DNA of 64,000 nt from Vallitalea longa (lineage in GTDB: Bacteria; Bacillota; Clostridia; Lachnospirales; Vallitaleaceae). Of the stretch, positions 46,659-55,518 are shown one piece after another. The position numbers and the translations under genes are program-made. The stretch spans positions 150,848 through 214,847 of the forward strand of contig NZ_BRLB01000007.1 of NCBI RefSeq assembly GCF_027923465.1, in the 5' to 3' direction. Under the pieces are notes generated by a model. The model was not told where the DNA came from, did no database searches, and saw only the letters and a list, made by a program, of their open reading frames with translations. The first letter of the stretch is position 1; each line of letters starts with the position of its first letter.

Positions 46659-47834
46659 CTATTTATATAATGTTAAGAATACCCCAGCAGCAACTGCTGA
46701 ACCTATAACTCCTGCTACGTTTGGTCCCATAGCATGCATTAATAAGAAGTTGGTTGGGTTTTCTTTTTGTCCTACTTTTTGTACAACTCTAGCTGCCATA
46801 GGAACAGCCGATACACCAGCAGCTCCAATTAATGGGTTAATTTTACCACCGGATAATTTACACATTATCTTACCGAAAACTACACCCATAGCTGTACCGA
46901 TTGCAAATGCTGCTAATCCTAATAATAATATTTTTATAGTAGCAACTGTTAAAAACTTTTCTGCACTTGCTGTAGCTCCAACAGTAATACCTAAAAATAT
47001 TGTAATAATATACATAAGTGCATTAGAAGCTGTTTCAGCAAGTTTCTCAGTTACACCAGAAACTTTTATAAGGTTACCAAACATAAGCATACCAATAAGT
47101 GGTGCTGTTGATGGTAATATAAGTATAATTACTATTGTAACAACAATTGGAAACAATACTTTTTCTAAATGTGATACTGGTCTTAATTGTTCCATCTTTA
47201 TTACACGTTCTTCTTTAGTTGTTAATGCCTTCATAATTGGTGGTTGGATTATAGGCACCAATGACATATACGAATATGCCGCAACAGCAATCGGCCCTAA
47301 TAAATCAGGAGCTAATTGAATTGTAGTAAATATTGCTGTAGGTCCATCTGCTCCACCTATAATACCTATTGAAGCCGCTTCATTAGGTGAAAAACCTAAA
47401 ACTAATGCACCAAAGAATGCAAAAAATATACCAAATTGAGCTGCTGCACCTAATAAGAAACTTTTAGGATTAGCTAACAATGGACCGAAATCTGTCATAA
47501 CTCCTACACCCATGAAGATTAATGGTGGGAATATACCAAGTTCATCACCTTGATACAAATAATGTAATAATCCACCTATTTGATCTCCTACAGGTTCATT
47601 CATAACTCCACTTAAAGGCAAGTTAACTAACAACATACCAAATGATATTGGTAATAATAATAATGGTTCATATTCTTTTTTAATGGCTAGATACATTAAT
47701 ATTAATGCAACTATTATCATAAATACATTACGCCAAGCTTGAGTATCTCCCATGAAATTTTTAACAATCCAGGTAATACCAGTACCATCAATAAATCCCA
47801 TCAAAGCGTCTCCAAGCCTACTCCAAAATTCCAT
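46659..47834 (-). CDS. oadB: Na+-translocating decarboxylase beta subunit
   Basis: 391 residues, highly hydrophobic with about ten to eleven helices. The membrane subunit decarboxylates carboxybiotin and pumps Na+ out of the cell. The key region [16 protein letters not shown] (the Asp of OadB region IV) and [16 protein letters not shown] with [19 protein letters not shown] are conserved. Starts at ATG after GGGAGGTAACTCAATA. It turns the free energy of decarboxylation into a sodium gradient. Confidence 0.95.
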   Translation of the reverse strand: MEFWSRLGDALMGFIDGTGITWIVKNFMGDTQAWRNVFMIIVALILMYLAIKKEYEPLLLLPISFGMLLVNLPLSGVMNEPVGDQIGGLLHYLYQGDELGIFPPLIFMGVGVMTDFGPLLANPKSFLLGAAAQFGIFFAFFGALVLGFSPNEAASIGIIGGADGPTAIFTTIQLAPDLLGPIAVAAYSYMSLVPIIQPPIMKALTTKEERVIKMEQLRPVSHLEKVLFPIVVTIVIILILPSTAPLIGMLMFGNLIKVSGVTEKLAETASNALMYIITIFLGITVGATASAEKFLTVATIKILLLGLAAFAIGTAMGVVFGKIMCKLSGGKINPLIGAAGVSAVPMAARVVQKVGQKENPTNFLLMHAMGPNVAGVIGSAVAAGVFLTLYK

Positions 47835-47863
47835 TATTGAGTTACCTCCCTACTATGTTATTC

Positions 47864-48235
47864 TTAGTTTAGAGATACTATTAAATCTCCTGTTTCAACG
47901 CTTTGTCCTGCTGAAACATTTACAGAAGCAACTGTACCAGCTTTTGGAGCTACAACTTCATTTTCCATTTTCATCGCTTCGAGTATCACTAATACATCTC
48001 CTGCTTGAACTTGTTGTCCTGCAGATACTTTTACATCTATAATTTTGCCTTGCATTGGAGCAGTTACTTTAGTTGCTCCTGCTGGTGCTGATGCTGCAGC
48101 TTTCTTTGCTGGTGCTGCCTTTTTAGGTACCGCTGATGGTGCAGATACTACTGGAGTTGCAACTTGTCCGTTTCCTAATTCCTCTACAGCAACTTCGTAT
48201 GTATTACCATTAACAGTAACTTGAAAATTTCTCAT
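47864..48235 (-). CDS. Biotin carboxyl carrier protein of the decarboxylase
   Basis: 123 residues. C-terminal biotinyl domain with the biotinylated Lys in [16 protein letters not shown]; an Ala/Pro-rich flexible linker (about 35-55, [17 protein letters not shown]) lets it swing between carboxyltransferase and pump. A longer frame from 48292 lacks a ribosome binding site; ATG 48235 is preceded by TAGGAGGATTTATC and is the start. It equals the gamma/biotin subunit of methylmalonyl-CoA decarboxylase (MmdC-like) or the 1.3S transcarboxylase subunit. Confidence 0.94.
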   Translation of the reverse strand: MRNFQVTVNGNTYEVAVEELGNGQVATPVVSAPSAVPKKAAPAKKAAASAPAGATKVTAPMQGKIIDVKVSAGQQVQAGDVLVILEAMKMENEVVAPKAGTVASVNVSAGQSVETGDLIVSLN

Positions 48236-48307
48236 GATAAATCCTCCTATCGAATATTTACAAATAATTTTTAAGAAAAGTTTTAATGTCAAATCGTTAT
48301 TTCTAAA

Positions 48308-48604
48308 CTACCATCTAGATCTATTTGAACCTATTCTTCTAAAAGATTTTACTTGTAATTTGTCAGTTGTTGTATTAAGTGAAGCTGCAATTGCAGCTGT
48401 AATTACAGCAACTAATTCTAAATCATCTGTTTCTTCTTCCGGTTCTGCCTGAACAGGTGCAGCCTGTGGAACTACAACTTCCTTTTTTTCAGGTTGTTTG
48501 ATAAACTTAAACATCCATATAACAAAGGCAATTAGAATAAGTACTGCAAATACTATTCCCATCCCACTTATAAGTGCAATTACACCTTCAGATAAGTTAT
48601 TCAT
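48308..48604 (-). CDS. OadG-like small membrane subunit
   Basis: 98 residues with one N-terminal membrane helix (ALISGMGIVFAVLILIAFVIWMFKFI), a Pro/Ala/Glu-rich linker and a short conserved C-terminal part (DDLELVAVITAAIAASLNTT). It matches the OadG/MmdD family, which holds the carboxyltransferase to the beta subunit. Starts at ATG after AGGTGAATTTATT. Confidence 0.88.
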   Translation of the reverse strand: MNNLSEGVIALISGMGIVFAVLILIAFVIWMFKFIKQPEKKEVVVPQAAPVQAEPEEETDDLELVAVITAAIAASLNTTTDKLQVKSFRRIGSNRSRW

Positions 48605-48620
48605 AATAAATTCACCTCAT

Positions 48621-50153
48621 TTAAACAGTTACATGTTTTTTTTCAGGTCTTGATTCTCTCTTACTATATAACATTTCTAACGCAACAATCACACGTTTTC
48701 TAGTAGCAGCTGGTTCAATAATATCATCAATATAACCTCTACTTGCTGCAGCATATGGACTAGCTTGTAGTTCTTCATACTCAGCAGTCTTGTTATTAAT
48801 TTCTTTAGTAGAAATTTTGGAATTATCTAGTTCATCAGCATACATAATTTTAACAGCAGAATCAGAATTCATCATAGCTACCTTACTATTAGGCCAAGCA
48901 TATACGAAATCTGCTCCAATATGTTTACTATTCATAGCAACATATGCTGTTCCGAAACCTCTGCCAACAACTACATTTACTTTTGGTACTGTTGCACCAG
49001 CAAAAGCACACAATAATTTGGATACCGCTTTTGAAATACCTGATTTCTCTTCTGCTACTGTTGCACTATAACCAGCAACATCAGTAAATGTTAAAACAGG
49101 TATGTTAAAAGAATCACAAAAGTTTACAAACTTAGCCCCTTTATTACAAGCTATAGATGTTAGTAAAGCATCATTATCGACACTCTGATTAGCTACTACA
49201 CCAACAGTTTGTCCATTCAATCTAATTAAGCCTGTAATTAATGACTCAGCATGATTTGCTTTTGTCTCAACAAATAAATTATTATCTGCAACTTGTGATA
49301 TAACTACTTTCATATCTATTCCTGCTGAAATATCTTCAGTAACAATATCATTTAATTCACTTGATGCTCTATTAAGATCATCATTTGTATCAAAAATTGG
49401 AGATTCCTCAAAATTATTTGAAGGTAATAAATTAACAAAATTTCTTACTTCTGATAATAAACTTGTCTCATCTTGACATACAAAATCAACAATTCCTGTT
49501 TCTTTAGAGTGGAAATCAGCACTTGCTATAGTTTCTAGAGTTTCTGATTTACTATCCAAAGAATTTGGACTGTTTACAAATAAATTCGTAGCTTTCTTAG
49601 TCATAAAGGTAAAATCTGATAAAGAAGGAATAATAGTTGCTCCTCCTCCACATGTACCAAGAATAGCTGTAATTTGTGGTATTACTCCTGATGCTAGCGT
49701 CTGTTTTAAGAAAATTTGTCCAAAACCATTAAGCGCATCTGTAGATTCTTGTAGTCTAACACCTGTAGAATCAAGTAATGCAATGATTGGAGCGCCCATT
49801 TTCATGGCCATATCATAAACAGCACATATTTTCTTAGCGTGCATTTCACCTAATGCTCCGCCAAGAACTGTTACGTCTTGGCTGTATACGTATACTAATT
49901 TTCCATCAATAGTACCATAACCAGTTACAACGCCATCAGCTGGAGTATCCTTAACACTTAAATTAAAATCAGTTGCACGATGCTGAACAAACGCACCAAT
50001 TTCAACAAAGCTATTAGTGTCAAGTAATTCTTCAATTCTTTCTCTAGCAGTCAATTTAGAATCAGCATGTAATTTCTTTACTGCTTCTTCATTACCTTGT
50101 TCAATAACGCTTCGACGGCTAGTGAGTTCATTGATCATGTTTTGAATACTCAT
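48621..50153 (-). CDS. Acyl-CoA carboxyltransferase (methylmalonyl-CoA decarboxylase alpha / PccB-like)
   Basis: 510 residues with two crotonase-like halves: KLTARERIEELLDTNSFVEIG, SQDVTVLGGALGEMHAKKI, GTCGGGATIIPSLSDFTFM in the first and FTDVAGYS, VVGRGFGTAYVAMNSK, AWPNSKVAMM in the second. It moves CO2 from an acyl-CoA such as methylmalonyl-CoA to biotin. The family is that of MmdA and the 12S transcarboxylase subunit. First gene of the operon, ATG behind GAGGGTTAATTC, downstream of a clear promoter. Confidence 0.93.
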   Translation of the reverse strand: MSIQNMINELTSRRSVIEQGNEEAVKKLHADSKLTARERIEELLDTNSFVEIGAFVQHRATDFNLSVKDTPADGVVTGYGTIDGKLVYVYSQDVTVLGGALGEMHAKKICAVYDMAMKMGAPIIALLDSTGVRLQESTDALNGFGQIFLKQTLASGVIPQITAILGTCGGGATIIPSLSDFTFMTKKATNLFVNSPNSLDSKSETLETIASADFHSKETGIVDFVCQDETSLLSEVRNFVNLLPSNNFEESPIFDTNDDLNRASSELNDIVTEDISAGIDMKVVISQVADNNLFVETKANHAESLITGLIRLNGQTVGVVANQSVDNDALLTSIACNKGAKFVNFCDSFNIPVLTFTDVAGYSATVAEEKSGISKAVSKLLCAFAGATVPKVNVVVGRGFGTAYVAMNSKHIGADFVYAWPNSKVAMMNSDSAVKIMYADELDNSKISTKEINNKTAEYEELQASPYAAASRGYIDDIIEPAATRKRVIVALEMLYSKRESRPEKKHVTV

Positions 50154-50209
50154 GAATTAACCCTCCATTTTTATGTTTATGTAAAACAATGCAATCTTCA
50201 CCAAGTATC

Positions 50210-50238
50210 ATTTTACATTAAATCGTAGCAAATATCAA
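50210..50238 (-). promoter_or_regulatory. Promoter of the Na+ decarboxylase operon
   Basis: Minus strand -35 TTGATA (50233-50238), 17-base spacer, -10 TAAAAT (50210-50215). It lies about 57 bases upstream of the first gene's ATG. Confidence 0.65.
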
Positions 50239-50259
50239 GTATAAATAGGAAATATGAGA

Positions 50260-50820
50260 TTATTTTTTCCTTATTAAATAGATGATAGGTGCATTCATTT
50301 TTCTATTTTCATAAGCAATTGATATTACATCAAATTTCTTATTACTTAGCGCTCCCAGATATTCACATACTTTATTTTTTTCCAATAATCCACCTTCATG
50401 CCCATAGTATGAGATAATAGATACTACACCATTACTTTTTAATAATTCAAGAATATCATTTATTGCTTTTATAGTAGACTCAGGTTTTGTAATTATCTTT
50501 TTATCTCCTTTTGGAAGATATCCTAAATTAAACATAGCAACTTTAATTGGACTATCAACATAATTCTTGACATTTTCATGTGAGTCTTCTATTAGTGTTA
50601 CCCTATTTAATAAATTTCTTTCATTTAATTTTTCTTTAGTCGTTCTTATTGCAAGCTGTTGAACATCAAATCCAATTACCTTACCATTGTCACCCACATT
50701 TTCAGCTAAAAATGCAGTATCATTACCGTTACCAATTGTTGCATCTATAACTGTATCGCCTTTATCAATATAATCTTTTACTATTCCTTGTACTGTATCT
50801 GTTATTCTTGTCTCAAACAT
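50260..50820 (-). CDS. mnmM: MnmM/YtqB-type tRNA methyltransferase
   Basis: 186-residue SAM-dependent methyltransferase. Motif I DTVIDATIGNGNDTAFLAE, motif II GKVIGFDVQ and YYGHEGG are typical for the rRNA-methylase-like family containing B. subtilis YtqB (MnmM), which adds the last methyl of mnm5s2U34 in tRNA. The assignment rests on family likeness. ATG after AGAGGTGATTAATT. Its upstream region contains a dispersed repeat copy (50848-50896). Confidence 0.8.
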   Translation of the reverse strand: MFETRITDTVQGIVKDYIDKGDTVIDATIGNGNDTAFLAENVGDNGKVIGFDVQQLAIRTTKEKLNERNLLNRVTLIEDSHENVKNYVDSPIKVAMFNLGYLPKGDKKIITKPESTIKAINDILELLKSNGVVSIISYYGHEGGLLEKNKVCEYLGALSNKKFDVISIAYENRKMNAPIIYLIRKK

Positions 50821-50847
50821 AATTAATCACCTCTCTTTTACTAATTT

Positions 50848-50896
50848 ACTCAACTTTCCCACTTCAATATTCTATGCAGGTAAGATAATTAAAAAG
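50848..50896. repeat. Dispersed repeat, copy 2
   Basis: Diverged counterpart of 9450-9500 (same orientation), between the mnmM-like start and the rluB terminator. No gene is interrupted. Confidence 0.4.
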
Positions 50897-50933
50897 CTTT
50901 GCATAATTAAAATATTTATTGATACACATGTTA

Positions 50934-50980
50934 AACCCCAAAGATCATAATAAGATTTTTTTCTTATTTCTTTGGGGGAA
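50934..50980 (-). terminator. Terminator after rluB
   Basis: Minus strand: CCCCAAAGA / TCTTTGGGG outer stem, with an inner AATAAGA / TCTTATT stem; followed by TTTAAC. Ten bases beyond the rluB stop. Confidence 0.7.
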
Positions 50981-50989
50981 TAAAATATC

Positions 50990-51700
50990 TTATAGATTTT
51001 TTAAATAATTAATTTCATCATTATTTAGATGTCTGTATCTGCCCTGTGGTAAGTCTTCGATTTGTAGTTTTCCTACTGCTACCCTTTTTAGTTTTAAAAC
51101 AGGGCATCCAATATATTCAAACATTTTTCGTACTTGTCTATTCTTACCTTCATGAATTATAACTTGTAATTTGGTTTTGTCTTTAATTTTCTCTAATATA
51201 CGAATTTTAGATGTTGATATTTTATATTCTCCAATATCAGTACCTTTCCTTAATTTATTAAGGTTATCTTCAGAAGGTACACCTTTTACGACTGCGATAT
51301 ATTTTTTATCCACTTCATGTTTAGGATGAGTTAATCTATAAGTCAAATCTCCATCATTAGTAAGTAACAATAACCCGCTTGTATTATAATCTAGTCTTCC
51401 AATAGGATAAATTCTAGTTTTGATATCAACAAGATCCATTACCGTTTTTCTTGCTTTTTCATCTGAAACACTGGTTATATAACCTGTTGGTTTATTTAAC
51501 ATAATATAAATAAAACTTTTTTTATTTTTAACAATTTTTCCATTATATTTTACTGTATCTTTATCTGCATTAACCTTAATTCCCAATTCTTTTACTTGTC
51601 TACCATTTACCGAAACTTTTCCTTCTAGAATTAGATTTTCACATTTCCTTCTAGAAGCTATACCTGCATCGGCTAAATACTTTTGTAATCTTACTTCCAT
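50990..51700 (-). CDS. rluB: rRNA pseudouridine synthase, RluB/RsuA family
   Basis: 236 residues. N-terminal S4 RNA-binding domain (RLQKYLADAGIASRRKCENLI), catalytic core with the active-site Asp in YPIGRLDYNTSGLLLLTNDG, and the closing motif EGKNRQVRKMFEYIGCPVLKLKR. It makes a pseudouridine in 23S or 16S rRNA; position next to scpAB, as in many Firmicutes, favours RluB. ATG after GAAGGGATAATTTAA. Confidence 0.93.
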   Translation of the reverse strand: MEVRLQKYLADAGIASRRKCENLILEGKVSVNGRQVKELGIKVNADKDTVKYNGKIVKNKKSFIYIMLNKPTGYITSVSDEKARKTVMDLVDIKTRIYPIGRLDYNTSGLLLLTNDGDLTYRLTHPKHEVDKKYIAVVKGVPSEDNLNKLRKGTDIGEYKISTSKIRILEKIKDKTKLQVIIHEGKNRQVRKMFEYIGCPVLKLKRVAVGKLQIEDLPQGRYRHLNNDEINYLKNL

Positions 51701-51746
51701 TTAAATTATCCCTTCCATACAAAACAACTTATTAACTATACCATGT

Positions 51747-52910
51747 TCAATTTGAGAATAGCAAAAATTTATCTAGTACTTTATTAAATATATATTTATA
51801 TGTAATCTTTTCAACTTCTGTATTAGATATTAATGGTACACTATAATAAAATTTACCATCTACATATATTGCTGCCTCTCCTACATTTTGCCCAATTTCT
51901 ATAGGTGCTATTAGATTAGGTTCAACATTATATAATATATCAACTGTTTCATCATCTGACAATGTTATTTCTACATTATCTGATGTCAATACATCTATAT
52001 CCTTAATAATTCCTTTATCAACACCAATCTGACAAACGTGTTTATTACTAGTCAATACTGTTCTAGTTTCAAAATTGTCAAATCCATAATTCATGATTTT
52101 TTTAGTATCACTCCATTTGTAAGTTTTGTTATTAGGCCATCCAGAAGCTAAAACTACTGATATCAGTTCTAGATCCTCTTGTTTAGCAGAGCCCACAAAA
52201 CAATAACCTGCTTTGGAAGTAAAACCTGTTTTTACACCATTAGCTCCATCATACATGTTCAAAAAAGAATTTTTATTATTTATGTTAAAATTTCTGCCTT
52301 CTTTGATTTCACAAAAACTTTTTGAAGGTGTATTGATAATTTTATTAAACATCTCATTATTAAGTGCATATCTTGTTACTAGCGCCAAGTCATATGCTGT
52401 GGTATGATGCCCTTCAGCATCAAGACCATTTGGTGTTATATAACAAGTATTTATTGCCCCTATTTCTTTGGCTTTAGCAGTCATTAATTTACAAAATTTT
52501 TCTGTAGAACCGGCTACATGTTCAGCTACTGCTATTGCCACATCATTGGACGATACTAGCATTAGGGCATGTAATAAATCTCCTAGATAGTATTGTTCCC
52601 CTGGCCTTATGTACAATTTTACTTTTGGAGCTTTTGAAGCCTTTTCACTCACTTCTACTATTTCATCAAGTTCACATGACTCAAGAGCCATTATGCAAGT
52701 CATAATCTTAGTTGTACTTGCCATAGCTCTCTCTTCAAAACCTTTTTTCTCCCATAATACCCTTCCAGTTTTTTTATCCATTAATAGAGCTGAATAAGCA
52801 TATAACTTTTCAGGTTCTTTATTAGATTCTTTAGCTGAAACCATATTACTGGAGAATATTATAATAACTATAAATATGTATGCTACTATGCTAGTTATCT
52901 TCTTCATCAT
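51747..52910 (-). CDS. D-alanyl-D-alanine carboxypeptidase (DacF-like)
   Basis: About 387 residues with a signal peptide (ITSIVAYIFIVIIIFSSNMVSA). Penicillin-binding motifs: SxxK in RAMASTTKIMTCIMAL, SxN in LVSSNDVAIAVAEH, KTG in ANGVKTGFTSKAG, followed by a C-terminal PBP5-like domain (PF07943 region) and an amphipathic end. It trims the terminal D-Ala of peptidoglycan stem peptides. In spore formers the copy next to scpAB is often DacF. Several ATGs lie close together; ATG 52910 has the best spacing to AGAGAG. Confidence 0.92.
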   Translation of the reverse strand: MMKKITSIVAYIFIVIIIFSSNMVSAKESNKEPEKLYAYSALLMDKKTGRVLWEKKGFEERAMASTTKIMTCIMALESCELDEIVEVSEKASKAPKVKLYIRPGEQYYLGDLLHALMLVSSNDVAIAVAEHVAGSTEKFCKLMTAKAKEIGAINTCYITPNGLDAEGHHTTAYDLALVTRYALNNEMFNKIINTPSKSFCEIKEGRNFNINNKNSFLNMYDGANGVKTGFTSKAGYCFVGSAKQEDLELISVVLASGWPNNKTYKWSDTKKIMNYGFDNFETRTVLTSNKHVCQIGVDKGIIKDIDVLTSDNVEITLSDDETVDILYNVEPNLIAPIEIGQNVGEAAIYVDGKFYYSVPLISNTEVEKITYKYIFNKVLDKFLLFSN

Positions 52911-52979
52911 AATCATCTCTCTAATAAAATTCCTTATAATAATTTATAAGAAAAATGATTATTTTATTCCTAATTATTG

Positions 52980-53555
52980 CTAATTATCTGATTCTAATTC
53001 TTTTTTTACTTCTTCTTGTACTTCTGTTTGTATTGATGAAAGTTTTTCTTCTTCTATCAAAGGTAGCTCATTTATTGACTGAAAACCAAAATTTCTTAAA
53101 AAATCTTGCGTAGTTCCAAAAATTATAGGTCTACCAGGTGCATCCATTCTACCTTTTTCACATACCAAATTATATTCTATAAGTTTATTTATACAATGAG
53201 CTGAACTTACACCTCTTATTTTCTCCACTTCAGCTTTAGTAATAGGTTGTTTATATGCAATTATGGATAATGTTTCAAGAAGTACATCTGTCAATACATA
53301 ATTCTTTGCTTTGTTATTGATCTTTCTGATATAGTCATAATATTGTGTTTTACTACACATCTGATATGCATTATCAATCTTGATGATTGTAATTCCTCTA
53401 TCTGGACTATCATATTTATCTATAAGGTTATTCATTATTTTTTTAGTTGTTCTTTTGTCTTGTTCAATGACTTCAGCAATTTTATCAAGTTCTACAGCTT
53501 CTCCCATAGTAAATAATATGGATTCAATAATTGCCTCTATTTTGCTCAACTGCAT
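52980..53555 (-). CDS. scpB: Segregation and condensation protein B
   Basis: 191 residues, with the two winged-helix domains of ScpB (KIEAIIESILFTMGEAVEL at the start; YKQPITKAEVEKIRGV and GRMDAPGRPIIFGTTQDFLRNFG in the second). It is the kite subunit of the SMC-ScpAB condensin. ATG after GAGGGGAAGAGA. In most Firmicutes it directly follows or overlaps scpA; here a 190-base gap intervenes. Confidence 0.95.
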   Translation of the reverse strand: MQLSKIEAIIESILFTMGEAVELDKIAEVIEQDKRTTKKIMNNLIDKYDSPDRGITIIKIDNAYQMCSKTQYYDYIRKINNKAKNYVLTDVLLETLSIIAYKQPITKAEVEKIRGVSSAHCINKLIEYNLVCEKGRMDAPGRPIIFGTTQDFLRNFGFQSINELPLIEEEKLSSIQTEVQEEVKKELESDN

Positions 53556-53745
53556 TCTCTTCCCCTCTATCTAAACTTTCTTAAGTCAACATTCCAATTA
53601 AAATTACTTTAATATGGGAAGTCTATTTTAGGTACTATCATTTAATTTAACAGCCCCACTTTGTATGTCAAATATAGTTACATAAATATATCCCAAACCC
53701 TAAAATCTATTTATTTAGGTATTCAGGAATATAGAAATTTTCAAA
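53556..53745. other. Unusual gap between scpA and scpB
   Basis: 190 bases with no coding frame. On the minus strand it contains GGGGCTGTTAAATTAAATG and CTAAAATAGACTTCC, which resemble insertion-sequence end sequence, and a small dyad CCTAAA / TTTAGG. Nothing definite. Confidence 0.3.
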
Positions 53746-54495
53746 CTAACATGATTCTTTGTATTTAATTATAATATCATCAAATATTTCTTTCTGCATA
53801 ATAGATATTCTGCCCATTTTTATTAATTCCAAAACTGCAAGAAAAGTTACAATTATCTCTATTCGAGAAACTTGGCTCTCAAGAACATCTCTAAAACTTA
53901 TCGTTTGATATTGTTTCGATAAATCTATTATATATTCTATCTTGTCGTTTACGGTATACTCTTCTTTAACAATTTCACCAAAATCACTTCTTATAGGGTC
54001 TATTTTGTTATGTTGTTTTTTCATTACAGACTGAAATATGTTATAAATCATTGACAAATCTATATTAGATAGTATTTGACTAGCTTCTATTTTCTCTTCA
54101 TAATTAATTATTTCAGCTGGAATAGTGGGTTCTTTGAATATCACCTTTTTTGCATCCATCTGTCTAACTTTCAATTTATCTCTAATATATTTGAATTTCT
54201 TATATTCAATCAATTTATTCACTAATTCTTCTCTAGGATCCGTTTCTACTTCGTCTTCTTTTTTTTCTACTGGTAATAACATTTTTGATTTTATATTAAT
54301 CAAAGTTGCCGCCATTTCAATAAATTCACTCATGATTTCCATATTTTTTTCTTCAAGCTTTTTTATATAATCAAGAAACTGATCTGTAACAATTACTATC
54401 GGTATATCATAGATATTTAATTTATGTTTATCTATAAGATGTAATAATAGATCTAAAGGCCCTTCAAATACTTCTAATTTAACAGGAATACTCAA
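53746..54495 (-). CDS. scpA: Segregation and condensation protein A
   Basis: 249 residues, kleisin of the SMC complex. N-terminal VKLEVFEGPLDLLLHLIDKHKLNIYDIPIV and C-terminal winged-helix (SFRDVLESQVSRIEIIVTFLAVLELIKMGRI in two parts) fit ScpA. Starts at TTG behind GAGAGGA with an eight-base spacing. 33 bases downstream of the site-2-protease homologue. Confidence 0.95.
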   Translation of the reverse strand: MSIPVKLEVFEGPLDLLLHLIDKHKLNIYDIPIVIVTDQFLDYIKKLEEKNMEIMSEFIEMAATLINIKSKMLLPVEKKEDEVETDPREELVNKLIEYKKFKYIRDKLKVRQMDAKKVIFKEPTIPAEIINYEEKIEASQILSNIDLSMIYNIFQSVMKKQHNKIDPIRSDFGEIVKEEYTVNDKIEYIIDLSKQYQTISFRDVLESQVSRIEIIVTFLAVLELIKMGRISIMQKEIFDDIIIKYKESC

Positions 54496-54528
54496 TCAAA
54501 AAATCCTCTCTTAATTATTGTAATCATA

Positions 54529-55122
54529 CTAAATAATTGCATTAAGTATACTATTTATAACTGTTTCTGTAATACTGCTTAAAACTCCAGCTGCAAGTAC
54601 TAATATAAATAATGCTTGAATCACTTTCTCGTATTGAACAAATTTAAAGTATGTTTGTGGATTTAATGCCTGAATTATCTTCACCATATCAAAAGGCGGT
54701 ACAGGTAATACATTAACAATAACGATTGCTAAATTATAGACCATTAAAGAACTTATAAAACCATCTAAATAACCATTTTGCCCTCTTACTGCAAAATAAA
54801 TGGGTATCATTATTGTCATCATTAATAAATTACATAATAACCCAATTAATGTTATTGATATAAGACCTTTCTTTTTATCTCTTAGTCTTCCAGTATTAAA
54901 ACTAAAAGGTTTCTGCCATCCTACTCCTAGAAAAACAAATGATATTATCCCAAAAGGATCCATATATTTTATAGGATTAAATGAAACCTTTGTTTCTTTT
55001 TTGTATAATGGGTGAACCAAATATTTATAGCAAATAATCCTAGGATATTCATGAACACACACAACTATGACTGCACAAACAAAACTTATAACTATGTCTA
55101 TTAGAAATTCTATTACTTCCAT
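54529..55122 (-). CDS. Site-2-protease-like membrane protein with degenerate zinc motif
   Basis: 197 residues, five or six predicted helices, homologous to the short M50 peptidases that commonly precede scpA. The usual HExxH zinc motif of the first helix reads HEYPR here (VVCVHEYPRIICYKY), so the second His ligand is replaced by Arg. The third ligand region is kept (VLPVPPFDMVKII, with Asp). Sequence of the motif was checked on the nucleotides. A proteolytically inactive homologue is therefore likely. ATG after GAGGTGTAATAC. Confidence 0.85.
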   Translation of the reverse strand: MEVIEFLIDIVISFVCAVIVVCVHEYPRIICYKYLVHPLYKKETKVSFNPIKYMDPFGIISFVFLGVGWQKPFSFNTGRLRDKKKGLISITLIGLLCNLLMMTIMIPIYFAVRGQNGYLDGFISSLMVYNLAIVIVNVLPVPPFDMVKIIQALNPQTYFKFVQYEKVIQALFILVLAAGVLSSITETVINSILNAII

Positions 55123-55518
55123 GTATTACACCTCGTTTTTCATTCTATAAGATATTGTACTAATAATTGGTTATAATTTCAAGCAATACTTGAAATTTCT
55201 TTTTTCTATGTAAAGAATTTCTACTTATATTTACCTATAATTTTTTAACAAGTAAAACTTAATTGCTCTAGCTATAACCTAAAAGTACTTTGGATGTATT
55301 TATTTATTGATGTATTTTTAAAGAATATTGATTCAGATTGGGAATTTCAATCAAGCTAATGTTTTCTATCTTAGAAGTTTATTAAAGATAACTTCAACAT
55401 ATTTGAAATTGTAAATAGATTATATTGTTTTTATTTATTGGAATTCAATAAAGCACAAACTTAATTATTGAATAAATTTTATATACTTAATATGAGAGGG
55501 ATCAAATATTATTCATTA
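55123..55518. other. Intergenic region downstream of the transglutaminase gene
   Basis: 396 bases, AT-rich, no coding frame. It contains a perfect 9-bp hairpin (AATTTCAAG / CTTGAAATT, 55175-55197) followed on the plus strand by TCTTTTTTC, and a weak dyad ATTCAATAA / TTTATTGAAT just past the transglutaminase stop. Confidence 0.5.

Noticed and set aside
46750..47319. 189-residue plus-strand frame opposite oadB
   Set aside because: Mirror of the hydrophobic codons of oadB; no start signal and no similarity to a known protein.
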